From: Bordetella sp. 02P26C-1
GTDB lineage: Bacteria > Pseudomonadota > Gammaproteobacteria > Burkholderiales > Burkholderiaceae_B
Reading direction: 5' to 3'
Length of the DNA stretch: 64,000 bases
Assembly (NCBI RefSeq): GCF_009763255.1
Contig: NZ_WSJB01000025.1
Span: 1-64,000 of the forward strand
A program made the position numbers and the translations under genes. Shown one piece after another: positions 34,812 through 45,280 of the stretch. Position 1 is the first letter of the stretch; every line of letters begins with the position of its first letter. The notes under the pieces were generated by a model that worked only from the letters and a program-made list of their open reading frames with translations, was not told the origin of the DNA and did no database searches.

Positions 34812-35606
34812 ATGCTGCGAGCGGATAATTTGCAGATCACTTTCAACGCCGGTACACCGATTGAGACTCGGGCTTTGCGCGGGCTGTCGCTGGAAATTCC
34901 CAGTGGGCAGTTCGTGACCGTGATCGGCTCCAATGGCGCGGGCAAATCGACTTTTCTGAATGCGGTGTCCGGCGACCTCGCGGTGGACTCCGGTCGCATC
35001 GAGATCAACGGCGAGGACGTTACCCGCAAGCCGGTATGGGATCGCGCCACCCGGGTCGCGCGCGTGTTCCAGGACCCGATGGCGGGGACCTGCGAGGACC
35101 TGACCATCGAGGAAAACATGGCGCTGGCGCAATCGCGCGGCTTGCGTCGCGGCTTCGGGCGCGCGGTAAAGGCCTCGATGCGCGAAGGGTTTCGCGAGCG
35201 GCTCGCCACGTTGGGGCTCGGCCTGGAAAACCGGCTGACCGACCGGATCGGTCTGCTTTCCGGCGGACAGCGGCAGGCGGTCAGTCTGTTGATGGCAGCC
35301 TTGCAGCCTTCGCAAATCTTGCTGCTGGACGAGCACACCGCCGCGCTCGACCCGCGCACGGCCGATTTCGTGCTGCGACTGACCGCGCGTATTGTTGCGG
35401 AAAGCAAGCTCACGACCATGATGGTGACGCACAGCATGCGGCAGGCGCTGGATGTGGGCGATCGTACGGTGATGCTGCATCAGGGGCAGGTCGTGCTGGA
35501 TGTCTCGGGCGACGAACGCCGGGGCATGGATGTGGCTGACTTGCTTGCCATGTTTGAGCACGTGCGGGGGGAGAAGCTGTCGGATGATGCTTTGCTTCTA
35601 GGCTAG
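34812..35606 (+). CDS. ABC transporter ATPase, TrpZ-like
   Basis: 264 aa from the ATG at 34812, with AAGGAG eight bases upstream; a TTG two codons earlier overlaps the permease stop. Walker A GSNGAGKST (about 37-45), signature LSGGQRQAVSLL, Walker B ILLLDEHTAALDP and the H-loop MVTHS are all present. It energises the TrpXY-like transporter encoded just upstream. Confidence 0.88.
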   Translation: MLRADNLQITFNAGTPIETRALRGLSLEIPSGQFVTVIGSNGAGKSTFLNAVSGDLAVDSGRIEINGEDVTRKPVWDRATRVARVFQDPMAGTCEDLTIEENMALAQSRGLRRGFGRAVKASMREGFRERLATLGLGLENRLTDRIGLLSGGQRQAVSLLMAALQPSQILLLDEHTAALDPRTADFVLRLTARIVAESKLTTMMVTHSMRQALDVGDRTVMLHQGQVVLDVSGDERRGMDVADLLAMFEHVRGEKLSDDALLLG

Positions 35607-35614
35607 CCGCTGAG

Positions 35615-35654
35615 GGCGGGGTCTCATTCTGGGTTCCTTGCCTGTGGCCCCGCC
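35615..35654 (+). terminator. hairpin behind the TrpXYZ-like operon
   Basis: GGCGGGG (35615-35621) and CCCCGCC (35648-35654) form a GC-rich stem with a 26-base loop shortly after the ATPase stop. There is no U-run, so termination is only a possibility. Confidence 0.35.
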
Positions 35655-35813
35655 TCTGCTATTGGAATGCAGACCGCCGCGCGGCGCCAAGGCGAGGAGG
35701 CCGCTAGGACAAGTTCATTTATTCCGTATTGGGCTATCAACGCGAATGAGAGTCTGTTGCATTTTGTCGCGCTTCAAGGCATGATGGCGTGTCCTTCTGC
35801 GGAGACTATCGTC

Positions 35814-36431
35814 ATGAAACGCCTTGCTCTCGCCCCTGTGATGGCCGCCCTTGGACTTTTGTCCGCATGTTCGACCGGGCCGACGATACGCAGTGACTAT
35901 GATCACAGCGCGAACTTCGCCCAGTATCACAGCTTCGGCTTTATGTCGCCGCTGGGTACGGATAAGGCGGGCTATACCACCTTGTTGACCGAGCGGCTCA
36001 AGACCGCCACGCGCAGTCAGATGGAAATGCGCGGTTACGTGTACAACGAGCAATCGCCGGACCTGCTGGTGAACTTCAACGCGAAGCTGCAGCAGAAAAC
36101 CGAAGTCACGCCCGGCATGCCGATGCCCATGGCCATGGGCCCGTATTATGGATATCGCGCAGGCTTTTATGGTGGCTGGCCCGGTTATGGGTGGGGCGAT
36201 GATGTCTTCCAATATACCGAAGGCACGCTCAACATTGATCTGATCGATGCACGGCGCAAACAGCTCGTCTGGGAAGGCATAAGCACCGGTATGGTGGACA
36301 ATCCGGCCTCCGCTGATTCGTTGCAGAATGTAGCCGAAGAAGTCGCGCAAATCTTTCAGCAGTATCCCTTCCGTGCGGGTAGCGACGCCCCGCAGAAGGC
36401 GCAGGCCACTACCGCCGGGCAGGCGAAATAA
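35814..36431 (+). CDS. DUF4136 lipoprotein
   Basis: 205 aa from the ATG at 35814. A short signal with lipobox LLSAC puts the lipidated Cys at residue 19. The mature part shows the DUF4136 pattern (TIRSDYDHSANFAQYHSFGF, LTERLKTATRSQMEMRGY, DLLVNFNAKLQQ, GTLNIDLIDARRKQLVWEG) with a Gly/Tyr/Met-rich insert around residues 100-125. Function unknown; probably an outer-membrane or periplasmic lipoprotein. The 207 bp before it contain no other gene. Confidence 0.8.
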   Translation: MKRLALAPVMAALGLLSACSTGPTIRSDYDHSANFAQYHSFGFMSPLGTDKAGYTTLLTERLKTATRSQMEMRGYVYNEQSPDLLVNFNAKLQQKTEVTPGMPMPMAMGPYYGYRAGFYGGWPGYGWGDDVFQYTEGTLNIDLIDARRKQLVWEGISTGMVDNPASADSLQNVAEEVAQIFQQYPFRAGSDAPQKAQATTAGQAK

Positions 36432-36543
36432 TCAGGGTGCCGGCCTGCGTGCGCCGGCGCATACTCATGGCCTTCGGCGTTTGTGCGTCGATGCGCTACT
36501 TTGTCGCAAATTAGACGCCTGTTTATCCCCCGGGTCACTAGGT

Positions 36544-36556
36544 TTGGTTACCAAAT
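36544..36556. promoter_or_regulatory. 13-bp palindrome upstream of the RND pump
   Basis: TTTGGT-T-ACCAAA is a perfect 6+1+6 palindrome 92 bp before the adaptor start. Its position fits an operator of a repressor encoded elsewhere, since no TetR or MarR gene adjoins this pump. A chance occurrence cannot be excluded. Confidence 0.35.
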
Positions 36557-36577
36557 GGGGTTACATTAACGGGCTTG

Positions 36578-36602
36578 CCGAATGTGACTAGGCCATTCGG
36601 CG
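36578..36602. promoter_or_regulatory. inverted repeat in the RND pump leader
   Basis: GCCGAATG (36578-36585) and CATTCGGC (36595-36602) are perfect 8-base arms with a 9-base spacer, 45 bp before the adaptor ATG. It may be an operator or a leader hairpin. Confidence 0.4.
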
Positions 36603-36647
36603 CCGCTGCGTGGTTGGGTGCGCGCGGCTCTACACCGTGAGGAATTC

Positions 36648-37901
36648 ATGCGTTTTTCGCATCATCGTGTCTTGGGATTCGGTGTCGCTACGCTTTTGGC
36701 GTTGGCACTGGCTGGTTGCAAAGAGCAGCCTCAAATGAATCCTGGTATGCCGCAAGTCAGCGTCGTTACGGTTCAACCTCAGTCGGCTTCCATCGTCTCG
36801 GATCTGCCGGGTCGCGTGGATGCGGTGCGCGATGCACAGATTCGCGCGCGCGTCACGGGCATCGTGCAGAAGATCGAGTTCGAGCAGGGTGGCGAGGTCA
36901 AGGCGGGTCAGCTGCTGTTCAAGATCGATCCTGCTCAGTATCGCGCCGCGCGCGATCAGGCGGCCGCGCAGGTCAAACAGACTCAGGCTGACTTATATAG
37001 TGCGAAGGCGCTGGCCGACCGTTATGCGCCGCTGGTGAAGGCCAACGCGGTTAGCAAGCAAGAATACGATAACGCGGTGGCGGCCTATCGCCAGGCGCAG
37101 GCGTCGGTGGCTGCGGCTCAAGCCAATCTGGCAGCGGCCGACATCAATCTGGGCTACACCGATGTGACCTCGCCCATCGATGGTCGTATCGGCAAGGCGA
37201 TGGTGACCGAGGGCGCGCTGGTCGAGGCGACCTCCGCCACGCAGATGGCCGTCGTGCAGCAGCTCGATCCCGTGTATGTGGATTTCACGCAAAGCACGGC
37301 CGAGCTGGCCAAGCTGCGTCAGGCGTTTGCCAAGGGCACGATTGAACGCGCCGGTGATAACGCCGCCCGCGTGCGTGTAGTCCTCGAAGACGGTTCCGAG
37401 TATGAGCATCCCGGCAAGCTGCTGTTTACCGGTATTACCGTTGATCCGACGACTGGACAAGTGAATCTGCGGGCCGAGGTGCCGAATCCCGACCATCTGT
37501 TGTTGCCCGGCATGTATGTGCGCGTGCGCTTGGATCAGGGCGTAGATCCAAAGGCCTTGCTTGTGCCTCAGCAGGCATTGCAGCGCACGGCTGACGGTCT
37601 GCAAAGCCTGATGCTGGTCAAGGACAACAAGATCGATCAAGTCGCCGTCACCACCGGTGGCGCGATTGGCGATCAGTGGCTGGTCACCAGCGGCCTGAAA
37701 GCGGGCGACGTGGTCGTGGTCGAGGGATTCCAGAAAATCCGTCCGGGTGCACCTGCCCAGACCCGCCCCTGGAATCCGGGCGGCGCGGGCAAGGCGCCGG
37801 CGTCCGGACAGGGTCCGCAGGATGGGGCGGGGGCTCCCGCCCAAGGCAAATCCGACGGCGGTGCGCCGCCCGCACAGCCCGCCACGGATCAAAAATCCTA
37901 A
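36648..37901 (+). CDS. acrA: RND efflux periplasmic adaptor (AcrA/MexA type)
   Basis: 417 aa from the ATG at 36648 (GAGG upstream). Lipobox LALAGC gives a lipidated Cys24. The order is membrane-fusion standard: beta-barrel/lipoyl halves around VSVVTVQPQ... and YTDVTSPIDGRIGKAMVTEGALV, a coiled-coil hairpin with QVKQTQADLYSAKALADRY (about 100-165), then the membrane-proximal domain. The last ~50 residues are Pro/Gly/Ala-rich and dispensable-looking. It joins the inner-membrane pump to the outer-membrane channel, both encoded next. The nearest functional relatives are AcrA, MexA and Achromobacter AxyA. Confidence 0.9.
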   Translation: MRFSHHRVLGFGVATLLALALAGCKEQPQMNPGMPQVSVVTVQPQSASIVSDLPGRVDAVRDAQIRARVTGIVQKIEFEQGGEVKAGQLLFKIDPAQYRAARDQAAAQVKQTQADLYSAKALADRYAPLVKANAVSKQEYDNAVAAYRQAQASVAAAQANLAAADINLGYTDVTSPIDGRIGKAMVTEGALVEATSATQMAVVQQLDPVYVDFTQSTAELAKLRQAFAKGTIERAGDNAARVRVVLEDGSEYEHPGKLLFTGITVDPTTGQVNLRAEVPNPDHLLLPGMYVRVRLDQGVDPKALLVPQQALQRTADGLQSLMLVKDNKIDQVAVTTGGAIGDQWLVTSGLKAGDVVVVEGFQKIRPGAPAQTRPWNPGGAGKAPASGQGPQDGAGAPAQGKSDGGAPPAQPATDQKS

Positions 37902-37962
37902 ACGGCACGCGGCGCGAGACGCCGCGTGCCTGTTTCGTGAGCACTTTCCCGGTTAGCCCACA

Positions 37963-40900
37963 ATGCCGCAATTTTTTATCGAACGACCAATCTTTGCCTG
38001 GGTAGTTGCCCTGTTCATCCTCATGGCGGGGATGCTGGCGATTCCCAATATGCCGGTCGCGCAATACCCCGACGTGGCGCCTCCGGCGATCACGATTACG
38101 GCGACCTATCCTGGTGCTTCGGCCCAAGAGGTCGCGGAATCCGTCACCAGTATCATCGAAGATCAGCTTAACGGCGCCAAGGGCCTGCTGTACTACGAGT
38201 CGGTGAGTGACTCCAACGGTCAATCCACGATCACCGCGACCTTTGCGCCCGGCACGGATCCCGATCTCGCGCAGGTCGATGTGCAAAACCGGGTGTCGAA
38301 TGTGACCGCGCAGCTGCCCACGGCAGTGGCGCAGCAAGGCATCCAGTACCAGCAAACCAGCGCGGGCTTTTTGATGATTGTGACGGTGTCGTCGACCGAC
38401 GGCTCCTTGGGCGAGACGGCGTTGGCCGACTACATCGCGCGCAATATTCAGAACCCGGTTTCGCGGGTGCCTGGCGTGGGGCAGTTCCAGTTGTTCGCGG
38501 CGCAGCGCGCCATGCGTGTCTGGATCGATCCGGCCAAACTGGTCGGGTTTAACCTGTCCGCCGCGCAGGTGAATAACGCGATCAGCCAGCAGAACGTGCT
38601 GATTTCGGCAGGTAGCCTGGGTGCGCCGCCGAACCCGGCAAGCCAGCGTTTCACCGCGACCGTGGTGGTCAATGGTCAGCTCTCCACCGTCGAGGCGTTC
38701 GGCGACATCGTGTTGCGCGCCAATCCCGATGGGTCCTCGGTGCGTCTGAAGGACGTCGCCCGCATCGAAGTGGGCGCCGACAATTATCAGTTCGGCGCGC
38801 GCCTGAACGGCAAGCCCACGGCGGCATTCGCGATCGTGCTGTCGCCGGACGCCAACGCGCTTCAGACCGCGCAAGGCGTGCGCGATCAGATGGAGAGCCT
38901 GTCGAAGTATTTCCCAGGCAATATCACGTACGAAATCCCGTATGACACCGCGCCCTATGTGAAGGTGTCGATCGAGCAGGTGATCCATACCCTGGTGGAA
39001 GCCATGGTGCTGGTGTTCCTGGTGATGTTCCTGTTCCTGCAGAACGTGCGCTATACCCTGATTCCGGCGCTGGTGGTGCCGGTGGCGATGATGGGGGCGT
39101 TCGCGGTGATGCTGGCGCTGGGCTTTTCGATCAACGTCCTGACCATGTTCGCCATGGTGCTCGCCATCGGCATTCTGGTCGATGACGCGATCGTGGTGGT
39201 TGAGAACGTCGAGCGGATCATGGCCACCGAGGGCTTGTCGCCCAAGGAGGCAACCAAGAAAGCCATGCCGCAGATCAGTAGCGCCATTGTGGGGATCACG
39301 CTGGTGCTGGTGGCGGTGTTCCTGCCGCTGGCATTCATGAGCGGCTCGGTCGGTGTGATCTATCGCCAGTTCTCGGTGGCGATGGCCGTGTCGATTTTCT
39401 TCTCGGCGTTCTTGGCTTTGAGCTTTACACCGGCCTTGTGCGCCACGCTGCTCAAGCCTATCCCGAAAGGACATCACGAAGAGAAAAAAGGCTTTTTCGG
39501 CTGGTTTAACCGCAAGTTCGATTCGACCACGCATCGCTATCAGAGCTGGGTCGCCCGCATTTTGCATCGCGGCGGCCGGATGATGTTTGTGTTCTTCCTG
39601 TTCGTGGTGCTGCTGGGTTGGCTGTATATGCGCCTGCCCTCGTCGTTCCTGCCCGAGGAAGACCAGGGCTATGTGGTCAGTAACATCGAGCTGCCCACGG
39701 GTGCTACCGCCAACCGTACGGTGGAGGTGCTGGAGCAGGTCGAAAACTACTTCATGAACCTGCCCACGACCGATAACGTGATTACCGTACAGGGCTATAG
39801 CTTTAACGGTAACGGTCTGAATGCGGCAATTGCCTTTACGACGCTCAAGCCGTTTGACGAGCGCAAGGCGGCCCAGGATTCCGCGGGCGCGATTGCATTC
39901 ACGGCATTCCAGAAGTTGCTGATGGGCATCCCCGACGCCCTGGTGTACACCGTCGTGCCCCCGGCGATCTCGTCTTTGGGTAACGCGACCGGCTTTGACT
40001 TGCGTCTGCAGGATCGCGGCAATATGGGGCCAGCGGCGCTGGCGCAGGCCACCGCGCAGCTGATGGAAATGGCCAGCAAGAGTCCGATCCTGTCGCAGGT
40101 GCGCATCACCGGCCTGCAGCCCGGCCCGCAGCTGAACTTGCAGGTCGACCGGGATAAGGCCGCCGCGCTGGGAGTGGATTTCCAATCGGTCGCGACCTTG
40201 ATTTCGACGGCAGTGGGTTCGAGCTACATCGACAAGTTCCCCAATATGGGACGCATGCAGAACATCTGGGTGCAAGCGGAGCCGAATTACCGCATGCAGG
40301 CCGACGATATCTTGCAGATGAACGTGGCCAATAACCAAGGTCAGATGGTGCCGCTCTCGAGCTTTGTGACCTATCGCTGGACACAAGGGCCGGTGCAGGT
40401 GATCCGTTACAACAGCTACGACTCGGTTCGTTTGGGCGGCGACGCCGCGCCGGGGTATTCCACCGGTGAGGCCATGGCCGAGATGGAGCGTCTGGTGGGC
40501 GAGTTGCCACCGGGCTTTGGCTACGAATGGAACGGTTTGTCCTACCAGGAACGGCAGGCGGGCAATCAGGCGCCCATCCTGCTGGGGCTGGCGTTGCTGG
40601 TCGTGTTCCTCGTGCTTGCCGCCTTGTACGAAAGCTGGGCGATTCCTTTGTCGGTCATGCTGGTCGTGCCGCTGGGGATGTTGGGCGCGGTAGGCTTGGT
40701 CTCGGCGCTGGGAATGTCCAACGATGTGTACTTCCAGGTCGGTATGGTGACCGTGATCGGCTTGGCGGCGAAAAACGCCATTCTGATCGTGGAATTCGCC
40801 AAGGATCAGTACGCACGGGGCATGGGCCTGTACGAGGCCACGGTTGAGGCCGCGCGTCTGCGTTTCCGTCCGATTCTGATGACGTCGCTGGCTTTCATTC

Positions 40901-41196
40901 TGGGCGTGCTGCCGTTGGCGATGGCCACCGGCGCAGGCGCGGCCAGCCAGAAGGCGGTGGGCATAGGCGTGCTGGGCGGGATGTTGGCCGCGACGCCGTT
41001 TGCCGTGATCTTCGTGCCGACGTTCTTTGTCGTGATGCTCAGTATTTTCAAAACCAAGCCCCGCCTGTTGGGTAGCGAACTTAAGGCCTGGGAGGCTGAA
41101 CAAGCCGAGAAGCGCGCACGTGAAGCTGCCCAGTCGGCGCTGCCGAGACAAGAGCCCAAGCCGTCTACCGGCGCAGGCGAGGAGGGCAAGCAATGA
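37963..41196 (+). CDS. acrB: RND multidrug efflux inner-membrane transporter (AcrB/MexB, HAE1)
   Basis: 1077 aa, slightly longer than AcrB because of a Lys/Glu-rich C-terminal tail. Starts MPQFFIERPIFAWVVALFI, the HAE1 hallmark. Proton-relay Asp407 and Asp408 lie in GILVDDAIVVVENVERIM, at the same positions as in AcrB. Two large periplasmic loops and about twelve membrane helices are expected. It expels hydrophobic drugs, dyes and detergents using the proton gradient. Its stop overlaps the outer-membrane factor start (ATGA). Confidence 0.93.
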   Translation: MPQFFIERPIFAWVVALFILMAGMLAIPNMPVAQYPDVAPPAITITATYPGASAQEVAESVTSIIEDQLNGAKGLLYYESVSDSNGQSTITATFAPGTDPDLAQVDVQNRVSNVTAQLPTAVAQQGIQYQQTSAGFLMIVTVSSTDGSLGETALADYIARNIQNPVSRVPGVGQFQLFAAQRAMRVWIDPAKLVGFNLSAAQVNNAISQQNVLISAGSLGAPPNPASQRFTATVVVNGQLSTVEAFGDIVLRANPDGSSVRLKDVARIEVGADNYQFGARLNGKPTAAFAIVLSPDANALQTAQGVRDQMESLSKYFPGNITYEIPYDTAPYVKVSIEQVIHTLVEAMVLVFLVMFLFLQNVRYTLIPALVVPVAMMGAFAVMLALGFSINVLTMFAMVLAIGILVDDAIVVVENVERIMATEGLSPKEATKKAMPQISSAIVGITLVLVAVFLPLAFMSGSVGVIYRQFSVAMAVSIFFSAFLALSFTPALCATLLKPIPKGHHEEKKGFFGWFNRKFDSTTHRYQSWVARILHRGGRMMFVFFLFVVLLGWLYMRLPSSFLPEEDQGYVVSNIELPTGATANRTVEVLEQVENYFMNLPTTDNVITVQGYSFNGNGLNAAIAFTTLKPFDERKAAQDSAGAIAFTAFQKLLMGIPDALVYTVVPPAISSLGNATGFDLRLQDRGNMGPAALAQATAQLMEMASKSPILSQVRITGLQPGPQLNLQVDRDKAAALGVDFQSVATLISTAVGSSYIDKFPNMGRMQNIWVQAEPNYRMQADDILQMNVANNQGQMVPLSSFVTYRWTQGPVQVIRYNSYDSVRLGGDAAPGYSTGEAMAEMERLVGELPPGFGYEWNGLSYQERQAGNQAPILLGLALLVVFLVLAALYESWAIPLSVMLVVPLGMLGAVGLVSALGMSNDVYFQVGMVTVIGLAAKNAILIVEFAKDQYARGMGLYEATVEAARLRFRPILMTSLAFILGVLPLAMATGAGAASQKAVGIGVLGGMLAATPFAVIFVPTFFVVMLSIFKTKPRLLGSELKAWEAEQAEKRAREAAQSALPRQEPKPSTGAGEEGKQ

Positions 41197-42767
41197 GAGC
41201 CCTGATGGTTAAACGAACCGCGCTTTCTGTATGGGTGGCGAGCTTTTTGGCAGGCTGCTCGCTCGCGCCGGACTATCATCGTCCGGAATCGCCGGTGCCG
41301 CTGGATTGGCCGGCGCAGCCCAAAGTGCAATTCAACAAAGCGACGGGCGATATTTCGCTTTCCGGGCAGTCGGCGCAGACGGTGGCTCCGGCCTCGACCG
41401 TGCCGGCAGCGGATATAGGATGGCGGGAATTTTTCCGCGATCCACGCCTGCAGGCCTTGATCGAGCTGGCGCTGGTGAACAACCGCGACCTGCGCGTGGC
41501 GGTCGAGAGCGTGGAAGAGGCGCGTGCGCAGTACGGCATTCAGCGTGGCGCGCAGTGGCCCACAATCGGCGCAGGCGTCGAAGGGACGCGTCAGCGCATG
41601 CCGGCGAATATGCGCGTCGGCGGCGAGGCAGCGCCTTCGGTCTCGAATAGTTTCCAGGGCGGCCTGGCGATGACCTCGTTCGAGATCGATTTGTTTGGCC
41701 GTTTGCGTAATCTCTCCGAGGCGGCGTACCAGTCGTATCTGGCCAGCGAACAGGCACAGCGTAGCGTGCACATCACACTGGTTGGCGCGGTCGCGCAGTC
41801 GTATTTCAATCTGCGTGCCGCTGAAGTCCAGCTCGAGCTGACGCGCCAGACTTTGGCATCGCGTCAGGAATCGTTCAATCTGGTCAAACGTCGGTTCGAG
41901 GGCGGCGTGGCTTCGGAAATGGAGCTGAACCAGTCCAAGAGCCTGCTCGATTCGGCCTCCGCCGATCTGGCGCAGTTGGCGCGGCTACGCGCGCAGTCCA
42001 TCAATGCGTTGACGGTGCTGATCGGTGTGCCCATGCCTACCGACCTGCCGCCGCCGGCGGAGTTTGGTCGGGATCAACTGTTGGCGACGGTTCCTGCCGG
42101 CCTGCCTTCGGATTTGCTTGAGCGTCGGCCTGACATCATGGCGGCGGAAAATAATCTCCGTGCCGCCAATGCGAATATCGGCGCGGCTCGGGCGGCGTTT
42201 TTCCCCTCGATCTCGCTGACCGGCATGCTGGGTTTCGCGAGTCCGACGCTTGGATCTTTGTTTGAAGGCAGCCAGCGGGCCTGGAGTTTCTCGCCGTCCA
42301 TCACGACGCCGATTTTCTCGGGCGGCAGTATTCGCGAGGGTCTGAACCTGGCGAAGGCGCGCAACAACATTGCCGTCGCGCAGTACGAGCAAACGATTCA
42401 ACAGGCCTTTCAGGAAGTCTCCGACGCGCTGGCGGGCGAGGCGACCTTTGGCGCGCAGTTAGACGCATTGCGTTCGTTGCAGGCATCGACGGCGCGCACG
42501 TTGGAACTGTCTAATCTGCGCTATGTGAACGGGATCGACAGCTATCTGCAAGTGCAGTCCGCACAGGTCGATTTCTACAGCGCGCAGCTGAGTCTGGTGC
42601 AGGCCGGATTGGCCGCGCTGAATAACCGCGTGGCACTGTATAAGGCGCTGGGTGGCGGCTGGGAGGATGAGACGGTCCCCGCGACTGACGCGCAGGCAGG
42701 TACGCCCGTGCCGACCGGGGCGGAGCCTTTGCCTTCCATCGAGCCGGTGAACGCGAAAACCAACTGA
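41193..42767 (+). CDS. oprM: outer-membrane efflux channel, OprM/NodT family lipoprotein
   Basis: 524 aa. Signal with lipobox FLAGC and Cys22, then [10 protein letters not shown], the standard OprM start. Two OEP repeats follow: [41 protein letters not shown] in the first half and [39 protein letters not shown] in the second. The C-terminal ~40 residues are Thr/Pro/Glu-rich. It completes a three-part pump translated from one message. Confidence 0.92.
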   Translation: MRALMVKRTALSVWVASFLAGCSLAPDYHRPESPVPLDWPAQPKVQFNKATGDISLSGQSAQTVAPASTVPAADIGWREFFRDPRLQALIELALVNNRDLRVAVESVEEARAQYGIQRGAQWPTIGAGVEGTRQRMPANMRVGGEAAPSVSNSFQGGLAMTSFEIDLFGRLRNLSEAAYQSYLASEQAQRSVHITLVGAVAQSYFNLRAAEVQLELTRQTLASRQESFNLVKRRFEGGVASEMELNQSKSLLDSASADLAQLARLRAQSINALTVLIGVPMPTDLPPPAEFGRDQLLATVPAGLPSDLLERRPDIMAAENNLRAANANIGAARAAFFPSISLTGMLGFASPTLGSLFEGSQRAWSFSPSITTPIFSGGSIREGLNLAKARNNIAVAQYEQTIQQAFQEVSDALAGEATFGAQLDALRSLQASTARTLELSNLRYVNGIDSYLQVQSAQVDFYSAQLSLVQAGLAALNNRVALYKALGGGWEDETVPATDAQAGTPVPTGAEPLPSIEPVNAKTN

Positions 42768-42934
42768 TCGGGTGGGGCAGTCGGCACACGACATCGCATG
42801 GCGATTCGCCGCACTGCCTGTTTTCGCTAAACCACCGCGTTGCGCGGGCGAGTAGGGCTACACTTATGGAAGCCGGCGGATTCCTGATGATGGGAGCCCG
42901 TCGCCGCCCCTCTTGTTTCATGCGTAAAGGCATC

Positions 42935-43675
42935 ATGATAGAACTCGGTGTCAACATTGATCACGTGGCGACGCTGCGTCAGCAACGCCACACGGCTTAT
43001 CCCGATCCGGTACAAGCGGCGTTGCGCGCGGAAGACGCAGGCGCTGACTTGATTACCCTGCATTTGCGCGAGGATCGCCGGCATATCCAGGACGCCGACG
43101 TCCACGCCATCCGGCCGCTGCTGCGCACGCGGATGAACCTGGAATGCGCCATCACCCCGGAAATGCTGGACATCGCCTGCGCGGTGCGGCCTAGCGATGT
43201 CTGTCTCGTGCCCGAAAAACGCGCCGAGTTGACGACAGAAGGCGGCTTGGATGTGGCGGGCGCATTGCCGGCCGTCACCCATGCCGTGCAGCAATTGCAG
43301 CAAGCTGGTATCCGCGTGTCCTTGTTTATCGATCCGGATCCGGTGCAGATCCAGGCGGCCGTTCAAGCCGGCGCGCCGGTCATTGAATTGCATACCGGCG
43401 CCTACGCCGAGGCCGAGGGCGAAGAAGCCGACCGCGAGCTCGAGCGTGTAGACGCTGCCGTGGCTGAAGGCCTACGTCATGGCTTGCGCGTGAATGCCGG
43501 GCACGGGCTGCACTATGGCAATGTCGCCCGCGTCGCGGCCATTGACGGCATCGCGGAGCTGAATATCGGCCATGCGATTGTGGCGCAAGCCGTGTTCGAT
43601 GGCTGGGATAAAGCCGTGCGCGATATGAAAGCCCTGATGGTGCAAGCGCGCGTGCAAGCCGTGCGCGGCCGTTGA
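42935..43675 (+). CDS. pdxJ: pyridoxine 5'-phosphate synthase
   Basis: 246 aa from the ATG at 42935, the standard start [16 protein letters not shown]; an upstream in-frame ATG at 42866 adds non-conserved residues. It condenses 1-deoxyxylulose 5-phosphate with aminoacetone phosphate in vitamin B6 synthesis. Family blocks: [77 protein letters not shown]. It heads the conserved pdxJ-acpS-nagZ-uvrC-pgsA run. Confidence 0.96.
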   Translation: MIELGVNIDHVATLRQQRHTAYPDPVQAALRAEDAGADLITLHLREDRRHIQDADVHAIRPLLRTRMNLECAITPEMLDIACAVRPSDVCLVPEKRAELTTEGGLDVAGALPAVTHAVQQLQQAGIRVSLFIDPDPVQIQAAVQAGAPVIELHTGAYAEAEGEEADRELERVDAAVAEGLRHGLRVNAGHGLHYGNVARVAAIDGIAELNIGHAIVAQAVFDGWDKAVRDMKALMVQARVQAVRGR

Positions 43676-43710
43676 ACCCAGTACAAGCTAACCCGCGGCG
43701 TTGATGCTGA

Positions 43711-44163
43711 ATGATGACTCCGACTCCCGCTGATTCGCCGCCGTCCGCCCCGCCACCCGCGCCGGGTGCGATTGCGGGCATAGGCATGGACTTGCTGCAT
43801 GTGGACCGGATCGAGCGGGCGCTGGCCCGTCATGGCGATCGATTCGCGGAGAAAATTCTGGGTCCGGAGGAGCTGCTGAAGTTTCGCGCTCGCCGTGCTC
43901 GCGATCCCGCGCGTGGCATCCGTTTTCTGGCGACGCGATTTGCCGCCAAGGAGGCGTTTTCCAAGGCGATTGGCTTGGGCATGCGCATGCCAATGACTTG
44001 GACGCGCGTGCAGACGCTCAATGCGCCAGGTGGTCGTCCGATCCTTGTTATTGCGCCGAGTCTGCTGCCTTGGTATTCGGAGCGCTTTGGCGCGGCGCAT
44101 GTGTCGATCACGGATGAATCCAACCTCGCGGCTGCCTATGTCATCGTCGAGCGCAAAGCCTGA
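43711..44163 (+). CDS. acpS: holo-[acyl-carrier-protein] synthase
   Basis: 150 aa with an N-terminal Pro/Ser/Ala-rich extension of about 18 residues before the conserved fold. Magnesium ligands are in place: Asp27 ([13 protein letters not shown]) and Glu81 ([15 protein letters not shown]). [17 protein letters not shown] forms the last strand pair. It transfers 4'-phosphopantetheine from CoA to acyl carrier protein. The start among the two adjacent ATG codons is uncertain and there is no clear Shine-Dalgarno. It follows pdxJ by 35 bp. Confidence 0.92.
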   Translation: MMTPTPADSPPSAPPPAPGAIAGIGMDLLHVDRIERALARHGDRFAEKILGPEELLKFRARRARDPARGIRFLATRFAAKEAFSKAIGLGMRMPMTWTRVQTLNAPGGRPILVIAPSLLPWYSERFGAAHVSITDESNLAAAYVIVERKA

Positions 44164-44224
44164 GCACTTGGGCTTTGGGTACGCTTGCACCAACCGTTAT
44201 CCCGATTAGATAGGACAAAGCCGT

Positions 44225-45280
44225 ATGGCTGAAAAGATCAAAACGTCATTGCCCCGCGGCCCCGTCATGGTCGATGTGGCGGGCACAACACTCACGCGCG
44301 CTGAGCGCGCGCGATTGAAACACCCGCTGGTTGGCGGTGTGATTCTGTTCACCCGTAATTTCGAAAGCCGCGAGCAGCTGTGCGAGTTGACCCGGCAGAT
44401 CCATCGCGTGCGCCAGGAACCCCTGCTGATTGCCGTGGATCACGAGGGCGGGCGCGTACAGCGTTTCCGCGAGGACGGTTTTACCGTGCTGCCCGCCATG
44501 CGCGATTTGGGCGTGGTCTGGGATCGTGATCCGCTCAAAGCCATGCGGCTGGCGACCGAGGCGGGCTATGTGCTGGCGGCGGAATTGCGCGCTTGTGGCG
44601 TCGACCTGAGTTTTACCCCGGTGCTGGATCTGGATTATGGCGTATCGAAGGTCATCGGTACGCGCGCTTTTCATCGGGATGCCCGTGTGGTGACGATGCT
44701 GGCCCGCGCAGTCGCACAGGGACTGGCGCAAGCCGGCATGGCCGCGTGCGGCAAGCATTTCCCGGGACATGGTTTCGTCGAAGCCGACTCGCATCACGAA
44801 ATTCCGGTCGATCGTCGCCCGCTCAAACGCATTCTCGAGGAAGACGCCGCGCCCTACGCGTGGCTGGGTGACGCCGTGCTGCCTGCGGTGATGCCGGCTC
44901 ACGTGATTTATCCCAAGGTGGATAAACAGCCCGCCGGGTTTTCGCGCCGCTGGGTGCAGGAAATCCTGCGGCAGCGCCTCGGCTACGATGGCGTAGTGTT
45001 CTCGGACGACCTGACCATGGAAGGCGCCACCGTCGCGGGTGATATCCTGGCTCGTGCGCAAGCCGCGCTGGGCGCCGGATGCGATATGGTGTTGGTATGC
45101 AACCGGCCGGACCTGGCCGACGACTTGCTGTCGCGTCTGGATGTGACGCATGCGCCGGAATCGGTCGCGCGGATTCGCCGATTGATGCCCCGTTACGCCG
45201 CGCCCGACTGGAACACTCTGCAGGCCGAGACCCGTTATCAGAATGCCCGACGACTTCAATCTCAAATCGTTTCTGGCTGA
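44225..45280 (+). CDS. nagZ: beta-N-acetylhexosaminidase (peptidoglycan recycling)
   Basis: 351 aa, glycoside hydrolase family 3. The diagnostic KHFPGHG loop lies at 177-183 and the substrate-binding [14 protein letters not shown] near 77-90; the catalytic Asp is in [11 protein letters not shown]. NagZ removes GlcNAc from anhydromuropeptides in the cytosol, and its products can feed AmpC beta-lactamase induction in relatives. Its 3' end overlaps uvrC by 38 bp. Confidence 0.95.
   Translation: MAEKIKTSLPRGPVMVDVAGTTLTRAERARLKHPLVGGVILFTRNFESREQLCELTRQIHRVRQEPLLIAVDHEGGRVQRFREDGFTVLPAMRDLGVVWDRDPLKAMRLATEAGYVLAAELRACGVDLSFTPVLDLDYGVSKVIGTRAFHRDARVVTMLARAVAQGLAQAGMAACGKHFPGHGFVEADSHHEIPVDRRPLKRILEEDAAPYAWLGDAVLPAVMPAHVIYPKVDKQPAGFSRRWVQEILRQRLGYDGVVFSDDLTMEGATVAGDILARAQAALGAGCDMVLVCNRPDLADDLLSRLDVTHAPESVARIRRLMPRYAAPDWNTLQAETRYQNARRLQSQIVSG

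Noticed and set aside
37684..41193. An 1169-codon open frame antisense to the RND pump gene
   Set aside because: His/Arg/Gln-rich low-information translation exactly mirroring acrB; no family features and no ribosome site.
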